Below, piece after piece: positions 62,130 to 64,000 of a stretch of DNA of 64,000 nt (position 1 is the stretch's first letter; each line of letters opens with the position of its first letter). Source of the stretch: Rhodobiaceae bacterium (GTDB lineage Bacteria > Pseudomonadota > Alphaproteobacteria > Rhizobiales > Tepidamorphaceae); the NCBI GenBank assembly GCA_020637895.1, contig JACKJP010000003.1, positions 434,001 through 498,000 of the forward strand. Direction: 5' to 3'. A program made the translations under genes and the position numbers. Under the pieces are notes generated by a model that was not told the DNA's origin, searched no databases, and saw nothing but the letters and a program-made list of their open reading frames with translations.

Positions 62130-62644
62130 TGTGTTTAGCACTTCTAGGACTTGCCGGGCTCGCCGGCGCAGGCGGCGGCGCGCTCGGTTCGCTTGCGACA
62201 CTGGCTGGAACCGCCCTTTCAGCAGCGGGTGCCGCAAGTGAAGGCAATGCCGCAGCGGCTGTTGCCGATTACAATGCCCAGGTTGCCAGAAACAATGCTC
62301 AGGCCGAGCAGCAGCGTGCCGCCTATGAAGCCGGCATGACGCGAGATCGCGTACGCGGCGTCATCGCGCAGCAACGGGCGGGCTACGCTTCCTCGGGACT
62401 GGATCCGCGAACCGGAACGCCGGTCACTGTTCTTGGCGACAGCGCCAAGCAGGGGGAACTCGATGTGCTGTCTCGCCTCTATGCCGGCGAAAGCGCTGCG
62501 ACGGCCTATCGAAACGATGCGGCGCGGCTTGCGGCAGAAGGGGCAGCACAAAAGAGCGCGTCCCGCCTCAACGCTGCAACAACGCTGATCGGTGGACTAT
62601 CGAAAATTGCCGGGCGCCGATACGAACCGCTCAGAACAACCTAG
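62129..62644 (+). CDS. T7 gp14-like virion core protein
   Basis: A 171-aa protein whose ATG overlaps the nozzle stop (TGATG). The N-terminus is hydrophobic and Gly/Ala-rich (LLGLAGLAGAGGGALGSLATLAGTALSAAG), then helical (AQVARNNAQAEQQRAAYEAGMTRDRVRGVIAQQRAGYASSGLDPRTG). T7 gp14 (196 aa) is ejected first and makes a pore in the target outer membrane; the same role is likely here. It is the last recognisable phage gene of the window. No gp15/gp16-size genes follow. Confidence 0.75.
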   Translation: MCLALLGLAGLAGAGGGALGSLATLAGTALSAAGAASEGNAAAAVADYNAQVARNNAQAEQQRAAYEAGMTRDRVRGVIAQQRAGYASSGLDPRTGTPVTVLGDSAKQGELDVLSRLYAGESAATAYRNDAARLAAEGAAQKSASRLNAATTLIGGLSKIAGRRYEPLRTT

Positions 62645-62651
62645 GCGGCAA

Positions 62652-62876
62652 TCAGTACTTCACGTCAAAATGGACATTGTAGCCGCCATCGACAGCGAGC
62701 TCGGCCACGAGGTCGGCGATTTCTTTTCTGCTCAGCTCGCAGTTCGCGACGGTCGCAATGACGTGCTCGACAGCGGTGCTTATCGAGAGGGGTTCATCAT
62801 AGGGTTTGAAGGCTTCAAGAAACCGTTCAATGGCACTGCTAACGGCCGCGTGTTGCGGCGACACTTCCAAATTCAT
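62652..62876 (-). CDS. Small protein, tandem paralog family member 1
   Basis: A 74-aa soluble protein from the ATG at 62876 behind CGGGGAACG. It shares a layout with the next two genes: a helix (AIERFLEAFKPYDEPLSISTAVEHV), then NCELSRKEIADLV, then GGYNVHFD at the end. Family unknown to me. It is convergent with the gp14-like gene, seven bases away. Confidence 0.6.
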   Translation of the reverse strand: MNLEVSPQHAAVSSAIERFLEAFKPYDEPLSISTAVEHVIATVANCELSRKEIADLVAELAVDGGYNVHFDVKY

Positions 62877-62974
62877 CCCGTTCCCCGAAAACGCCCGAGC
62901 GGCGGATATTACCGCAACCTTTGCTTGCCGCAACTGCGGCGCAATATCATTTCGTCAGCGTCCTCAAGTGTCGA

Positions 62975-63208
62975 TCAGCAATGGTCGCGATGGGCATCCA
63001 GGCGCAGGTTGTAGCCGGCTTCGATCGCGTCGTTCTCAATGAATGCCGACAGGTCACTCTCGGACATGCCGCAGTCCGGGTAATTCGTACGCACATATGT
63101 CATCGCGGAACGGACCGACACCGGATGATCGTGCGCCTTGTGCAGGCGCAGGAACTCGCCAAGGACATGATGCAATTTCGGCAGATCGAATCTGGCGCGT
63201 CTGAACAT
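62975..63208 (-). CDS. Small protein, tandem paralog family member 2
   Basis: A 77-aa product with a start behind GGGGGAGGCG. It aligns with its neighbours: LPKLHHVLGEFLRLHKAHDHPVSVRSAMTYVRTNYPDCGMSESDLSAFI and then EAGYNLRLD. The shared pattern is an N-terminal helix, P[VI]SV/IS...A, a Y(V/P) turn with one Cys, and a GYN/GF end with an acidic tail. Role unknown. Confidence 0.65.
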   Translation of the reverse strand: MFRRARFDLPKLHHVLGEFLRLHKAHDHPVSVRSAMTYVRTNYPDCGMSESDLSAFIENDAIEAGYNLRLDAHRDHC

Positions 63209-63308
63209 GTTCGCCTCCCCCTTGAGGCATGCAACTGACGATAGCACCGGGAACAGGCCGGCCGTTTTGCGTCTCCTAGCGTACTGTCTGGGATTTCCTG
63301 CGCGATCG

Positions 63309-63533
63309 TCATTCGCCGGCTGAATCAAATTGAAGAATGAAGCCGGTGCGCAACGTCTCCTGGGCAATGATCCTGGACAGCTCGATGTCCGCCAGATCGC
63401 ACTCGGGATAATTCACGCGAACGTAGCGCAGCGCAGCCACAACCGAGATCGGCTCACGATAGGCCTTGTAGCGGATCAGGAACCCGGCAAGGACGCGGCG
63501 TATCTGCGGCAGGTAGGAAGACGCGGTCATCAT
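63309..63533 (-). CDS. Small protein, tandem paralog family member 3
   Basis: A 74-aa product with a start behind AGGGAGCT. YLPQIRRVLAGFLIRYKAYREPISVVAALRYVRVNYPECDLADIELSRII followed by GFILQFDSAGE closely matches member 2 (YVR-NYP-C). Together the three genes form a tandem family read toward the phage genes. Transcription probably starts before this gene. Confidence 0.65.
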   Translation of the reverse strand: MMTASSYLPQIRRVLAGFLIRYKAYREPISVVAALRYVRVNYPECDLADIELSRIIAQETLRTGFILQFDSAGE

Positions 63534-63895
63534 CTTGAAAGCTCCCTGCGGCCGCCCGGCAATGCCTGATTCCGCGGCGATCGAGAATCCGTAGGAGACA
63601 AAGCCGGTAAATCCATGTCGCCGAGATGACAGGAGCAGGGCCGGCCGGTCGATGAGGTGGTTTGGCGACTAACAAATGATAAGGCGCCCAGGGCGGCTCT
63701 CTTGCTATTCCATTCCGGGGGCGGGTGCTGCCGCAATTGTCTGGCAGCGTACAAAGGATGCCGACTTATTGCCTTGGATAGCCGAATGTCCCTAATAAAT
63801 GACCCCTTGATAAAGTTACTGATTTTTGACGGAAGGCGCAGCCGTTCGACAGCCTTGCCGGCGGCGCGGCGACTGTTCCTCGGGGGGACGAGGCA
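63534..63895. other. 362-base gap
   Basis: Divergent promoter region between the small-protein cluster and the Crp/Fnr-like gene. It contains a locally AT-rich stretch (about 63785-63835, CCTAATAAATGACCCCTTG to ACTGATTTTTGACGG). ORFs on both strands here have no coding character. Confidence 0.35.
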
Positions 63896-64000
63896 TTGAG
63901 GCAGACGATCCGGCAGGAGGCAGTGCGCAATGCGCTGCTGAGGCACCTGTGCGCGGAAGATTTCGATAAAGTGTCAACATTAATGGAAGCGGTGGAACTG
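63896..64000 (+). CDS. Crp/Fnr-family transcriptional regulator, 3' end outside window
   Basis: Only the first 35 codons are inside the window. A TTG at 63896 behind GGGGGGACGAGG, or a GTG at 63923, opens a frame reading RNALLRHLCAEDFDKVSTLMEAVEL. This is the standard N-terminal helix of Crp/Fnr regulators, which precedes the cyclic-nucleotide-binding-type domain. The identification rests on this short stretch only. Confidence 0.5.
   Translation, partial: MRQTIRQEAVRNALLRHLCAEDFDKVSTLMEAVEL

Noticed and set aside
1..62644. Interpretation as a classical RcGTA-type gene transfer agent
   Set aside because: The structural proteins are T7/podovirus-like (connector, tube A and B, gp14) rather than the siphovirus-like proteins of RcGTA, and the packaging ATPase is broken. 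A GTA-like history is possible, but not the known type.
63530..63946. Overlapping ORFs on both strands near the right end
   Set aside because: Basic, low-information translations without motifs; the region is better explained as the promoter area of the Crp/Fnr-like gene.
1..64000. CRISPR arrays, tRNA and rRNA genes, IS elements, phage attachment sites
   Set aside because: No regularly spaced repeats, no cloverleaf-like tRNA pattern at phage edges, no transposase motifs and no convincing att duplication were found. The interspersed palindromes are irregularly spaced and differ in orientation.

Overview
The window is GC-rich chromosomal DNA from an alphaproteobacterium, probably of the order Hyphomicrobiales (Rhizobiales) or a relative. 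The signs are the protein families (TamA/TamB, CSS-EAL protein, TadG-like von Willebrand proteins, TRAP binding proteins, a P450 with its own small ferredoxin) and a family of short palindromic repeats (core TTGCCCGGTCAAGCCGGGCAA) in many intergenic gaps. I cannot name the genus. No rRNA, tRNA, CRISPR array, insertion sequence or integrase was found.

The main feature is a T7-like podovirus late-gene set, all on the + strand and in ordinary phage order, broken into seven islands by blocks of bacterial genes. The islands hold: a DnaA-domain-IV protein and a DUF6362 protein (1-923); a small-terminase-like protein (18671-19072); a wrecked large terminase (30089-31462); a gp13-like protein, a small protein and the portal (36511-38820); an 89-aa protein, a Bbp19-like protein and the scaffold (41625-43040); an ejection-type virion protein, toxin and immunity genes, the capsid and a small structural protein (46353-53089); and tubes A and B and the gp14-like core protein (58900-62644). 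The host blocks between them total roughly 45 kb.

The most interesting part is 46353-51217. The 938-aa virion protein has a phage ejection-protein-like N-terminal half, a linker, and a C-terminal domain resembling a PD-(D/E)XK nuclease toxin. It is followed by an AT-richer candidate immunity gene. Next comes a second, 288-bp, ungapped copy of the linker (about 88% identical by hand count) joined to a different toxin-like C-terminus, then an overlapping acidic candidate immunity gene. This is the layout of CDI/Rhs orphan toxin modules, here attached to a virion protein. The large terminase has several frameshifts and a damaged Walker A motif, while every structural gene reads through intact. 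One reading is a domesticated podovirus particle that delivers protein toxins instead of packaging DNA; this is inference.

Host block 1 (1016-18489) holds a membrane protein between two near-identical repeats, a PAS-PAS nucleotidyl cyclase, a decayed MazE-like/Doc toxin-antitoxin pair, membrane proteins, a prohibitin-like SPFH protein, an NTF2-like protein, the outer-membrane assembly pair tamA-tamB, and two glutathione transferases. Block 2 (19235-29658, all on the - strand) looks like a catabolic operon: MarR regulator, two paralogous TRAP binding proteins, ferredoxin, cytochrome P450, short-chain dehydrogenase, acyl-CoA synthetase, cupin, zinc alcohol dehydrogenase and a flavoprotein dehydrogenase. 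Block 3 (31577-36354) has a GlsB-like protein and three tandem TadG-like vWA proteins. Block 4 (39036-41514) is a periplasmic sulfite dehydrogenase, its cytochrome c and an EF-hand-like protein. Block 5 (43523-46176) is a pair of MFS transporters. Block 6 (53160-58859) has a methyltransferase-like protein, EamA and LysE exporters, a CSS-EAL phosphodiesterase, and DUF1330, HPP and small membrane proteins. After the last phage gene come three tandem paralogous small proteins and the start of a Crp/Fnr regulator.
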